From Bacteroidales bacterium (lineage in GTDB: Bacteria; Bacteroidota; Bacteroidia; Bacteroidales; P3): a DNA stretch of 59,422 nt. Within the stretch, counting starts at the first letter, position 1. The number at the start of each line of letters is the position of its first letter. The translations under genes and the position numbers were made by a program. Shown one piece after another: positions 35,796 to 44,276 of this stretch. The notes under the pieces are model-generated. The model made no database searches, was not told where the DNA came from, and was given only the letters and a program-made list of their open reading frames with translations. Location of the stretch: assembly GCA_031272245.1 (NCBI GenBank), contig JAISUE010000048.1, positions 1 through 59,422 on the forward strand. Direction: 5' to 3'.

Positions 35796-36818
35796 TTATT
35801 TAATTAAGAATGTGAATTTATCATAGTTTCTTAATGAAATTCCTGTTCCTCTTGCAACCGCTTTTAATGGATCTTCGGCTACATGGACAGCAAGTTTCGT
35901 TTTTTGACTTATTCTTTTGTCCAAACCTCTTAATAAAGAGCCGCCACCAGCAAGATAAATCCCTGTATGATAAATATCTGATGCTAATTCCGGCGGAGTT
36001 AAAGACAAAGCTTCAAGTATTGCGCTTTCAACTTTTGCTATTGATTTATCTAAAGCATGAGCTATCTCCTTATAATTAACATATAATTCTTTTGGAATAC
36101 CTGTTAATACATCTCGTCCTTGAACAGCAAAATCAGCCGGTGGATTTTCAAGTTCTGAAACTGCAGCACCACATTCTATTTTTATTCTTTCTGCCATACG
36201 TTCTCCTATATTTATATTGTGTTGCTTTTTCATATACTCTATAATGTCGTTATTAAATTCATCACCCGCTATTCTTACAGACTTATTGCACACAATTCCA
36301 CCCAAAGCAATAACCGCTATTTCAGAAGTTCCACCACCTATATCCACAATCATATTTCCTACTGGTTGCAAAACATCTATTCCTATTCCAATAGCTGCTG
36401 CCATTGGTTCATGAATAAGACGAACATCCTTTGCTCCAGCTTGTTCTGCACTGTCTCTCACTGCTCTTTCCTCTACATTTGTAATGCCTGAAGGAATACA
36501 AATAACCATTTTCAACGCAGGAGGAATAAAACTATTCTTTGAAGGAATCATTTTAATAAATTCCCTAATCATATCATTTGCTACTTCAAAATCTGCAATA
36601 ACGCCATCTTTAAGTGGTCGTATTGTTTGTATGTTTTCATGTGTTCGTCCATGCATCATCATTGCTTTATTACCAACTGCAATAATTTTACCTGATTTTC
36701 TGTCTATGGCAACTATTGAAGGTTCATCTACAACTATTTTATCATTACAAATGATAACCGTATTAGCTGTTCCCAAATCAATAGCGACTTCTCTTGTTAG
36801 GAATGAAAATAAGCCCAT
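35796..36818 (-). CDS. mreB: Rod-shape-determining protein MreB
   Basis: 340 residues, full length. Actin-fold phosphate loops AIDLGTANT (14-20), NMIVDIGGGTSEIAVIALGG, and GIYLAGGGSLLRGLD, plus IHEPMAAAIG. It polymerises under the inner membrane and guides lateral wall synthesis, so the cell is probably rod-shaped. mreC, mreD, mrdA and rodA, which usually follow, are not here; a lipoprotein and a lysozyme follow instead. Promoter box 36869-36876. Confidence 0.97.
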   Translation of the reverse strand: MGLFSFLTREVAIDLGTANTVIICNDKIVVDEPSIVAIDRKSGKIIAVGNKAMMMHGRTHENIQTIRPLKDGVIADFEVANDMIREFIKMIPSKNSFIPPALKMVICIPSGITNVEERAVRDSAEQAGAKDVRLIHEPMAAAIGIGIDVLQPVGNMIVDIGGGTSEIAVIALGGIVCNKSVRIAGDEFNNDIIEYMKKQHNINIGERMAERIKIECGAAVSELENPPADFAVQGRDVLTGIPKELYVNYKEIAHALDKSIAKVESAILEALSLTPPELASDIYHTGIYLAGGGSLLRGLDKRISQKTKLAVHVAEDPLKAVARGTGISLRNYDKFTFLIK

Positions 36819-36868
36819 ATATCTTTTATTATTTTTTTCTTATTTAATAACTATTAAAATTACGGCTG

Positions 36869-36876
36869 CAAAGGTA
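36869..36876 (-). promoter_or_regulatory. -7 promoter box for mreB
   Basis: TACCTTTG on the minus strand, 51 bases before the start, divergent from the next box at 36908. Confidence 0.6.
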
Positions 36877-36907
36877 TAAAAAAGTTTGGTAATTAGTAAA
36901 AAAAATG

Positions 36908-36915
36908 TACTTTTG
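36908..36915 (+). promoter_or_regulatory. -7 promoter box for the 36963 gene
   Basis: TACTTTTG, 48 bases before the start codon. Confidence 0.6.
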
Positions 36916-36962
36916 TTTCCAAAATAAATTAAAAGGATTAAAAACAAAAAAATTAAATTAAA

Positions 36963-37604
36963 ATGAAAAAATTGATTTTAATAGTTTTATTAGCATTTGG
37001 AACTTTAACTTATGCACAAACAAAAAAAGGCTTATTTGCCGAAGTTCAACTTGGATTCTCATTCATAAGCAACACAAACAACATTAACAACTATTTTTCT
37101 AATATTTATTCTGACTATAAATCCGGAAAAATAATCGCAGGAAACGCTGGTATTGTTGCAGGATGGCAATTATTTAATCGTTTTTCTGTAATGTTGGAAA
37201 CAAAGTATTATTCTGGAAGTCCTTTAAGAAGAGATGCAGGCAATCAATACATAACTTTAAGTGGTTGGTGTGCAGACATATCTGCCGAGTTTGCTGCTAT
37301 AAATGCTGAAAATTGGGCTTTGTCTGCAAAAGCGGGAATAGGATATGATATTTCCACATTTTTCTATTCACGTAAAAACCCTCTTATTATCAAATCTTAC
37401 AGTTATGGAAACATATTTGCTCCTGTTATATTAACTTGTTGGATAAAAAATAGCAATAATAACAGACATGCTTTCGGTATATTTGCACAATACAATGTTT
37501 TAATTGCAAAGGGAAAAGCAAACATCACCGGACTTGATTATGAAGAAAATGTACCTAATGTTTCAATGAATAGCATTGAAATAGGTATTAGAAGTAGATT
37601 CTAA
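36963..37604 (+). CDS. Outer-membrane beta-barrel protein
   Basis: 213 residues. Signal peptide MKKLILIVLLAFGTLTYAQ. Amphipathic strands (GLFAEVQLGFSFIS, AGIVAGWQLFNRFSVMLETKYYSG, WALSAKAGIGYDIS, HAFGIFAQYNVLI) end in a terminal Phe (IEIGIRSRF), the typical signature for BAM-assembled barrels. Probably an eight-to-ten-stranded barrel; ligand unknown. 37 bp before the M50B-like gene. Confidence 0.82.
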   Translation: MKKLILIVLLAFGTLTYAQTKKGLFAEVQLGFSFISNTNNINNYFSNIYSDYKSGKIIAGNAGIVAGWQLFNRFSVMLETKYYSGSPLRRDAGNQYITLSGWCADISAEFAAINAENWALSAKAGIGYDISTFFYSRKNPLIIKSYSYGNIFAPVILTCWIKNSNNNRHAFGIFAQYNVLIAKGKANITGLDYEENVPNVSMNSIEIGIRSRF

Positions 37605-37641
37605 TCTTTTTCTCATGACTAGAATAGCGACATAAAAACTA

Positions 37642-38307
37642 ATGAACATCTTTTACACATACATCATAATTATATGCTGCCTTATAATTATTAAAATAAA
37701 AAAAATTAATATAGTTTTTCGTACACTTAATACTTTTTTCCACGAGATTTCTCATGGAATAGTAGCAAGCATACTTAAAAGTGATGTTAAAAATATAAAC
37801 TTAAACAATAACGCATCAGGTCATTGCGCATCTGTTTCAAAAAACCATATAGCTAATTTTTTTATTTTTTTGGCTGGATATACATCATGTGCTTTTATTC
37901 CTTATGTTTTGTTCTTTGCTGTCAATAAAAATTTTACATTTTTTACAATTTGCATCATCATTATCATTTCAATTCTTGCGCTTGCATTTTGGATAAAAAA
38001 CAAATTTGGAAGAATATGGACATTTGTTTTCATTGCCTTAAACATTGCATTTTTATTTGTTCCATATCTAATCATATTTCAAAAGTATCTTATTGTTTTG
38101 TATGCGGCATTGATCGCACTGGATAATTTCTTTTCATGCTTAACACTAATAAAATGTGCATGGAAAAATTCTAAAAGTGCCGGTGATGCAAGTCTTTTAC
38201 AAAAGACAACAAAAATTCCTGCAATGTTTTGGTCATTGCTTTTTCTTGCAATATCTGTTTTTTTTATTTACAAAATATATATTGATTTTATTCCTCTTTG
38301 CAAATAA
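37642..38307 (+). CDS. M50B-like membrane zinc metallopeptidase
   Basis: 221 residues with about six transmembrane helices. The zinc motif FHEISHGI (H34, E35, H38) sits near the first helix, and a later Asp in SAGDASLLQKTTKIPAMFW matches the third-ligand region of the PF13398 family. These proteins are predicted intramembrane proteases; substrates are mostly unknown. The stop codon is one base from the stop of the convergent ftcD, so the two transcripts must overlap or end inside each other. Confidence 0.78.
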   Translation: MNIFYTYIIIICCLIIIKIKKINIVFRTLNTFFHEISHGIVASILKSDVKNINLNNNASGHCASVSKNHIANFFIFLAGYTSCAFIPYVLFFAVNKNFTFFTICIIIIISILALAFWIKNKFGRIWTFVFIALNIAFLFVPYLIIFQKYLIVLYAALIALDNFFSCLTLIKCAWKNSKSAGDASLLQKTTKIPAMFWSLLFLAISVFFIYKIYIDFIPLCK

Positions 38308-38308
38308 T

Positions 38309-40000
38309 CTATTTTATTTTAGCAAAAACTGTGGATGTATATTCTTTTTCCAACATTTCAGCCTCATCTATTAAAGCCTGTCCCTTTGATATTATGTTTT
38401 CGGCAAAAACTTTGTCAGTTAAAGAACCACAATTTATTTTTACATTCATAAATGCTCCTATACATGCAGTCCTTGCACAAAGCACTCCAACAGCAGCATC
38501 AGTTATTGAATTAGGATTCCCTGTCTCTATCATCTGACGACACAAATCAAAAACTTCAAAAGATTTACATAAAGTACGATAAGGTATTTCTATAGCATAT
38601 TTTGTAGCTACTTCTATTGCATCTGCTCTTGTTTTTTTGTCTGCCTCCGTTTTTTTAGGAAGAGATAAAGCTTCCATAATTTTGTTAAAAGCATTTGTAT
38701 CCTCATTTACAAGAAACAAAAGTTCATCTTTTATTGCTTGTCCTTTTTCTGCAATTTTTGAAAATTCTTCCCAACGGTCGTCCCAACCTGCTTTATGTGA
38801 AGATAAATTTGCAACCATTGTTGCCAAAGCCGCTCCAAGACTCCCAATATAAGCAGAAATTGAACCTCCACCCGGTGCAGGACTCTCACTTGCTGTTTCG
38901 TTTACAAAATCATTACAAGTCATATCTGTTAAACCGTGTTGCTTTCCCTTAATCAAATATTCTATTATTTTTTCTTCAGGTTTGAATGGTTTCAAATCAT
39001 CAAGCCCCATTGATTTAACAGCTATTTTTATTATATCTTTTTCACATACACCAAGAGAACGTTGCTGTTTTGCTAAATAATATTTACCCGCATCAATCAA
39101 TGCTTTTTTCGGAACAAGTCCTACAATTTCAACGCCCGTTACACGTATTCCCCTTTCGGCTGCCTTTTTTGACACTTCATCAAAACAAATATGCAAAGGC
39201 GATTGATTGATATTCGTTATATTCATTGAAACCTGTGCTATTCCATATTCCTCTATATACCATCCTATAGCCTTAGTCCCTTTCAATGTTCCAGGAATAT
39301 AAATATCCTTTCCATTCTCATCTTTTACAATCTTCCCATTAGGTTTTCCACCTTCTCTCTTTGGTCTTCCTTTTTCTCTGACATCAAATGCTATAGCGTT
39401 GGCTCTTCGTGTAGAAGTTGTGTTAAGATTGTAATTTACTGCCAAAAGAAAATCTCTTGCACCTACAGCTATTGCTCCGCTTTTAGCCACTTTCTCATTC
39501 CAAACATTTGAACCAAAATCCGGTTTCCATTCACTTGAAGCTATTTTAGTTTGCAATCCTTCATATTCTCCTGCACGGCAAGAAGCAAGGTTACGCCTTT
39601 TGTCTTCAAATGCAGCAAACTCATAACAATAAACCGGTATCCCCAATTCTTTACCTATTCTTTCTCCAAGTTTTCTGGCATATCCTATTACCTCTTCCAT
39701 TGTTATATTGGCTACAGGAATAAGAGGACAAACATCTGTAGCTCCAAAACGAGGATGATCCCCGTGATGATTTCTCATATCAATCAACTCCTGTGCTTTT
39801 GATACCAAACGAAAAGCTGCTTCACAAACAGCTTCCGGCTCGCCAACAAAAGTTATAACGCTACGATTTGTAGTTGCTCCCGGATCTATATCTAAAAGTT
39901 TAACTCCTTCCACTTGTTCTACAGTACTTGCAATAGATTTTACTATTTCCATATTGCGTCCTTCACTTATGTTTGGTACGCATTCAATTATTTGTTTCAT
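38309..40000 (-). CDS. ftcD: Bifunctional glutamate formimidoyltransferase / formimidoyltetrahydrofolate cyclodeaminase
   Basis: 563 residues from ATG 40000. The transferase half begins MKQIIECVPNISEGRN and has NHHGDHPRFGATDVCPLIP; the cyclodeaminase half begins near residue 345 with NDFVNETASESPAPGGGSISAYIGSLGAALATMVANLS. It passes the formimino group from histidine breakdown to tetrahydrofolate and then releases ammonia. The frame extends 16 codons upstream, but the promoter box at 40027-40034 overlaps that extension. No other hut gene is in the window. Confidence 0.94.
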   Translation of the reverse strand: MKQIIECVPNISEGRNMEIVKSIASTVEQVEGVKLLDIDPGATTNRSVITFVGEPEAVCEAAFRLVSKAQELIDMRNHHGDHPRFGATDVCPLIPVANITMEEVIGYARKLGERIGKELGIPVYCYEFAAFEDKRRNLASCRAGEYEGLQTKIASSEWKPDFGSNVWNEKVAKSGAIAVGARDFLLAVNYNLNTTSTRRANAIAFDVREKGRPKREGGKPNGKIVKDENGKDIYIPGTLKGTKAIGWYIEEYGIAQVSMNITNINQSPLHICFDEVSKKAAERGIRVTGVEIVGLVPKKALIDAGKYYLAKQQRSLGVCEKDIIKIAVKSMGLDDLKPFKPEEKIIEYLIKGKQHGLTDMTCNDFVNETASESPAPGGGSISAYIGSLGAALATMVANLSSHKAGWDDRWEEFSKIAEKGQAIKDELLFLVNEDTNAFNKIMEALSLPKKTEADKKTRADAIEVATKYAIEIPYRTLCKSFEVFDLCRQMIETGNPNSITDAAVGVLCARTACIGAFMNVKINCGSLTDKVFAENIISKGQALIDEAEMLEKEYTSTVFAKIK

Positions 40001-40026
40001 TGTTAATTCTTTGTTATTTTGAGCGG

Positions 40027-40034
40027 CAAAAGTA
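40027..40034 (-). promoter_or_regulatory. -7 promoter box for ftcD
   Basis: TACTTTTG on the minus strand, 27 bases before ATG 40000; decides the start. Confidence 0.6.
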
Positions 40035-40137
40035 ACAAAAACAGACAAAAAATACTACTGTTCATTTTTTAATCTGATATATTTTGTTCTTAATGTAAAA
40101 AAATGAAAAAATAAAGTCTCAAAATCAAAAAACTACA

Positions 40138-40178
40138 ACAAAAAACGCTATCTTATTTTCATAAAACAGCGTTTTTTA
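40138..40178 (-). terminator. Terminator of hppA
   Basis: AAAAACGCT and AGCGTTTTTT enclose about 18 bases; T-runs exist on both strands, but hppA ends 50 bases away on the minus strand. Confidence 0.75.
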
Positions 40179-40228
40179 AACTTAAATAAATAAACTTCTA
40201 TCAGGGAATAAACACCAACATTAAAAAA

Positions 40229-42637
40229 TTATTTTTTTTCTATCCTCATTTTATAAAACGAACGATAAACATAATAAACTGCAATCAAAAAGAATGCTAT
40301 TCCAAAATATGGAGCTATTGCTTTAAATGTATCGCTTATTGCTATTTCCATTGCCAACAAGCCAAATAAAGTTGTGAATTTTATAATTGGATTAAGAGCA
40401 ACAGAAGATGTATCTTTGAAAGGGTCTCCTACCGTATCTCCAACAACAGCCGCATCGTGCAAAGGAGTTCCTTTTGCTTGCATATCAACTTCTACAACTT
40501 TCTTTGCATTATCCCAACTTCCTCCGGCATTAGCCATAAAAACTGCCTGAAACAATCCAAACAAAGCAATAGAAACAAGGTAACTTACAAATAAACTTAC
40601 CGCCTCATTTCCACCAATTCCCGCAGGTGAAGATAAACAAGCTATACCCAGAGCAAAGAAAAAGATAGAAATAAATATATTAAACATTCCCTTTTGTGCA
40701 TATTGAGTACATATTTTTACAACTTCCACCGATTTACTTTCATCAGCTTTCTTTGGTGCATTAGGGTCAAGATTTATATGCTTCTTAATATATTCAACTG
40801 CTCTGTATGCACCGGTAGTAACTGCCTGCGTACTTGCTCCGGTAAACCAGTAAACAACTGCTCCACCAAGTAAAAAACCAAGTATTGTATATGGATTAAG
40901 TATATTTAATACGGCAGACGGCTCTATACCTAAAGTTTTTTTCAATAACAGAATTAACGAAAATATCATTGTAGTTGCTCCAACCACAGCCGTACCTATA
41001 AGAACAGGTTTTGCAGTTGCCTTAAATGTATTGCCTGCTCCATCATTAGCTTCAAGATAATACTTGCTTTTTTCCCAATCAGGTTTGAATCCAAAGTCTT
41101 TTTCTATCTCCTCATCAATGTTTTCCACGTCCTCAATAAGCGATAATTCGTATACACTTTGAGCATTATCAGTAACAGGTCCATAAGAATCAACCGCTAT
41201 TGTAACAGGTCCCATTCCAAGCATACCAAAAGCAACTAAACCAAAAGCAAAGATGGACGGATACGACATTAAGTCTCCTAAAGCTCCACTTTGCGTATAT
41301 GCAAAAAACATCAACAAAACAAAGACTAAACCACTCCAAAACGCTGAAAAATTTCCTGCCACAAAGCCTGAAAGAATATTCAATGAAGCACCTCCTTCCT
41401 GCGAAGCCTTTACAACTTCTTTGACATGAGCCGATTTTGGAGAAGTAAACAGTTTGGTTATCTCCGGAATCACTGCCGCTCCGAGCGTTCCACAAGAAAT
41501 TATTAGCGAAAGTATCCACCAAAGATTTGTATTACCATTCAAATTTCCAATCAGAATGTAAGAAGTAATAAACGTTGATAGAATTGACAGAATTGACGTT
41601 ATCCAAACCAAAGATGTTAATGGTGCTTCAAAATCTAAAGTATCACTTTTTCCATAACGAAGACGTGAAATAAAATTATTTATCCAATAACTTATAATTG
41701 AAGTTGCTACTCCAAGAATACGCATTGTAAATATCCAAACAAGTAATTCACGCTGTATTTCTACATCTGTAACAGCCAAAAGTATAAATGAAACTAATGC
41801 AACTCCCGTTACACCGTAAGTTTCAAAACCATCAGCAGTCGGTCCTACGGAATCGCCTGCATTATCGCCTGTACAGTCTGCAATAACACCGGGATTACGA
41901 GGATCGTCCTCCCCTATTTTAAACACTACCTTCATTAAATCCGAACCAATGTCGGCTATCTTCGTAAAAATTCCGCCTGCTATTCTTAAAGCAGATGCAC
42001 CCAAACTCTCACCTATTGCAAAACCTATAAAACATGACCCTGCCAAATGAGAAGGCATCAATAAAAGTATCACAAGCATAAGAAAAAGTTCTACACATAT
42101 AAGAACAACACCAATGCTCATACCTGTATTCAAAGGAATATTAAGCAATTTTAACGGCTTACGGCGTAAAGAAGCAAAAGCCATACGTGCATTAGCCAAA
42201 GTATTCATACGAATACCGTAAGCAGCCACCGAATATGACCCCAATATTCCTACAACTGTCCAAAGCAGTATCAATAAAACTCCACCTGCTCCCAATGCTT
42301 GTCCGTCTTCACCTTTAGTTAGAAAACCAAAATAACCTGCAACCGCAATACCTATAAAAACAAACAAAAGAGCCAAAAAACGCCCCTGCTGTTTAAGATA
42401 AGTGGAACAAGTTGTATAAATAACTTTTGCAATATCAAGCATTGATTTATGAGCCGGCAGTCTTTTCACGTTAATGAAATGACATAATCCGAAAACCAGT
42501 CCTAATAATGCAACCAAAAAGCCCCAATGCAACACTCCAAAATTGTGTATTGCCTGAGGCACTTTTAAATCTGCTTCGCTTGCCATTATTAACATCGGAA
42601 AGGCAAATGCGAAAAATGTTGTTATAATTCGTTTCAT
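40229..42637 (-). CDS. hppA: Membrane-bound, ion-pumping inorganic pyrophosphatase
   Basis: 802 residues, longer than the usual 650-770, with about sixteen transmembrane segments. The core acidic motif EDDPRNPGVIADCTGDNAGDSVG is present, and TPLHDAAVVGDTVGDPFKDTSS is the C-terminal acidic motif. It couples pyrophosphate hydrolysis to H+ or Na+ export. The classical DVGADLVGK reads DIGSDLMKV, and NTFKATAK carries Lys where K+-dependent enzymes have Ala, suggesting a K+-independent type. Monocistronic; promoter 42682-42689. Confidence 0.94.
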   Translation of the reverse strand: MKRIITTFFAFAFPMLIMASEADLKVPQAIHNFGVLHWGFLVALLGLVFGLCHFINVKRLPAHKSMLDIAKVIYTTCSTYLKQQGRFLALLFVFIGIAVAGYFGFLTKGEDGQALGAGGVLLILLWTVVGILGSYSVAAYGIRMNTLANARMAFASLRRKPLKLLNIPLNTGMSIGVVLICVELFLMLVILLLMPSHLAGSCFIGFAIGESLGASALRIAGGIFTKIADIGSDLMKVVFKIGEDDPRNPGVIADCTGDNAGDSVGPTADGFETYGVTGVALVSFILLAVTDVEIQRELLVWIFTMRILGVATSIISYWINNFISRLRYGKSDTLDFEAPLTSLVWITSILSILSTFITSYILIGNLNGNTNLWWILSLIISCGTLGAAVIPEITKLFTSPKSAHVKEVVKASQEGGASLNILSGFVAGNFSAFWSGLVFVLLMFFAYTQSGALGDLMSYPSIFAFGLVAFGMLGMGPVTIAVDSYGPVTDNAQSVYELSLIEDVENIDEEIEKDFGFKPDWEKSKYYLEANDGAGNTFKATAKPVLIGTAVVGATTMIFSLILLLKKTLGIEPSAVLNILNPYTILGFLLGGAVVYWFTGASTQAVTTGAYRAVEYIKKHINLDPNAPKKADESKSVEVVKICTQYAQKGMFNIFISIFFFALGIACLSSPAGIGGNEAVSLFVSYLVSIALFGLFQAVFMANAGGSWDNAKKVVEVDMQAKGTPLHDAAVVGDTVGDPFKDTSSVALNPIIKFTTLFGLLAMEIAISDTFKAIAPYFGIAFFLIAVYYVYRSFYKMRIEKK

Positions 42638-42681
42638 TTTATTTCAAAGATTAAATTCGAAAATTATTATTTTTAAGGCGA

Positions 42682-42689
42682 CAAAAGTA
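42682..42689 (-). promoter_or_regulatory. -7 promoter box for hppA
   Basis: TACTTTTG on the minus strand, 45 bases before the start. Confidence 0.6.
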
Positions 42690-42832
42690 ATAAAATTTTA
42701 AATTAAAAATGTAAAAGCATTAAAAATATGTATGAAAAAACGAAAAGTACATTTTTTCACATACATTATTTCGTTTAATCTCCGTTTAATTGTTGTTTAA
42801 TTACCATTTTTTGCAATAAAAAAATACGACTT

Positions 42833-43640
42833 TTATTTTTTCGCACCATAAATCCTCGTTTTCACCTCCTCAACCGCCGTTATTGCACCTTTCATCATTT
42901 TTTCCGTTTTTCCAACACTCATCATTGCACCTTCCACCCTCGTCATTGCGAGCGAAAGCAAAGCAATCCAAACTGAAACCATCGTTTCTACCAATGCAAT
43001 CATTTTCAACGTCTTAAAAACCCTTGTTTCAACCATTCCAACCAACGTTTCAACCCTTGCAATCAATGTTTTGAACTCTGCAACCTTTGTTTTGGGTCTT
43101 AAGAAAAATATTGATTCCCGATTAATATTTATTGAACGGGAATCAATATTTATTGAACAGCGATTAATATTTATTGAACGGGAATTAATAAATATTAATC
43201 GGGAATCAATATTTATTGAACGTGAATTAATATTTATTGAACGGGAATCAATAAATATTAATCGGGAATCAATATTTTTCTTAAGACCCGAAACAAAGGT
43301 TTTAAAGGTTGAAACAAAGGTTTTTAAGACGTTGAAAATGATTGCATTGACAGAAACAATGGTTGATGCGATTAAAACGAGGATTGGAAAAACGGAAACA
43401 AAGGTTGTCGGATTTGCAACAATGGTTGAGGCGATTAAAACGATGGTTGATGCGATTGAAACGAAGATTTATGAAAATAAAATGTGGATTTATGATTTTG
43501 TAACAATGGTTTATGAAATTGTAACAAAGGTTATTGAAATTGCGAAAAATGTTATAGTTTGGATTGCTTCGCTTTCGCTCGCAATGACGAGGGTGGGTGA
43601 GGCAATAATGTGGGTTGGTGATGGCGTTATCTTTCTACCG
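42833..43640. repeat. Large inverted repeat built of 21-bp heptad-like units
   Basis: Two arms (about 42833-43135 and 43248-43640) are mirrored around 43191/43192. The inner 42 bases of each arm (43094-43135 and 43248-43289) are perfect complements. Further out the arms share a 29-base block (42992-43020 with 43321-43349) and a 40-base block (42935-42974 with 43556-43595), the latter containing the common dispersed repeat CGTCATTGCGAGCGAAAGC. Between blocks the arms are degenerate 21-bp repeats reading xxT(K/M)Vxx in heptads. The spacing of matching blocks differs by 42 and 147 bp from perfect symmetry, both multiples of 21. Confidence 0.85.
43113..43280. repeat. Central array B, eight 21-bp units with TCAATATTTATTGA dyad
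   Basis: Units start at 43113 and every 21 bases to 43260. Variants of GAACGGGAATCAATATTTATT; unit orientation is partly reversed in units 4-5 and 7-8, so the array is itself near-palindromic. Each junction contains a TCAATA-TT-TATTGA-type dyad. GGGTCTTAAG flanks it on both sides in mirror image. It reads FIERESI-type heptads on the plus strand. Confidence 0.88.
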
Positions 43641-43893
43641 ACAGACACATTCCGCCGGAATGTTGTTTGAACCAATGTTTTTGATGCGGCAACCATTGTT
43701 GATAATCCGTTGAAAATGATTGCATTGACGGAAACGAAGGTTGCTGCGATTGAAACAAAGGTTGTCGGATTGAAAACAAAGGTCTTTGCGTTTGAAACAA
43801 TGATCGCCGTATTTGCAACAATGGTTGCCGAATCAAAAACATTGGTTAGACCAACATTTCTGCGGAATGTGTCTATCGGTAGAAAGATGACGC
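43625..43893. repeat. Second inverted-repeat unit: 62-bp arms around 21-bp repeats
   Basis: Arms 43625-43686 and 43832-43893 match at about 55 of 62 positions when one is reverse-complemented; both contain TTTCTACCGAYAGACACATT and a CATTCCGC motif. The 145 bp between them are 21-bp-period repeats (GAAACGAAGGTTGCTGCGAT-like) of the same family as the 43.3-kb flank. It abuts the larger inverted repeat and looks like a separate small element with terminal inverted repeats but no gene. Confidence 0.8.
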
Positions 43894-44047
43894 TCCCAAC
43901 ATTATCCCTTCTAACCCGTAAATATATAACCATAATCAATAAATTAGCAGGTATTAAAATAATTAACGAAATTATATAATTATGGCTTTTTGAAATGTGA
44001 GATAAATTTTTTTTCACAAAAATTGTTTTTTATATTAAAAAAAAGAT
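43894..44047. other. AT-rich gap between the repeat locus and the next promoter
   Basis: No gene or repeat seen; ordinary AT-rich sequence leading to the promoter at 44048. Confidence 0.4.
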
Positions 44048-44055
44048 TATCTTTG
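44048..44055 (+). promoter_or_regulatory. -7 promoter box for the large T9SS protein
   Basis: TATCTTTG; the coding start is about 220 bases downstream, giving a long leader that holds a 53-codon frame. Confidence 0.55.
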
Positions 44056-44109
44056 CACTGTCAAAAATTTGAATTTTTAAGTATAGTAAATAGATAATAA
44101 ATAAATACA

Positions 44110-44271
44110 ATGGAAGTAAAAGCCGCCGATTTATATACCGTCTCTGTACAATTTACATCGCTTTATGTAAGAAAAAGAAATATAAAGATAATTCCCTATA
44201 TTGCGGAGTTATCTTCACAATATAATAATCAGATATATAAAAAATCAAATAAAATAATAACAAATCTTTAA
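44110..44271 (+). CDS. Possible 53-residue leader peptide
   Basis: An ATG-initiated frame of 53 codons (MEVKAADLYTVSVQFTSLYV...) lies between the promoter and the big T9SS gene and ends 5 bases before its start. Codons are ordinary and the N-terminal half looks protein-like, but the second half is Lys/Asn/Ile-rich, as random AT-rich sequence would be. It may be a real small protein, an upstream control ORF, or chance. Confidence 0.35.
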   Translation: MEVKAADLYTVSVQFTSLYVRKRNIKIIPYIAELSSQYNNQIYKKSNKIITNL

Positions 44272-44276
44272 AATTT

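Noticed and set aside
42833..43893. Diversity-generating retroelement or retron
   Set aside because: No reverse transcriptase and no adenine-biased template/variable repeat pair; repeats differ by whole 21-bp units.
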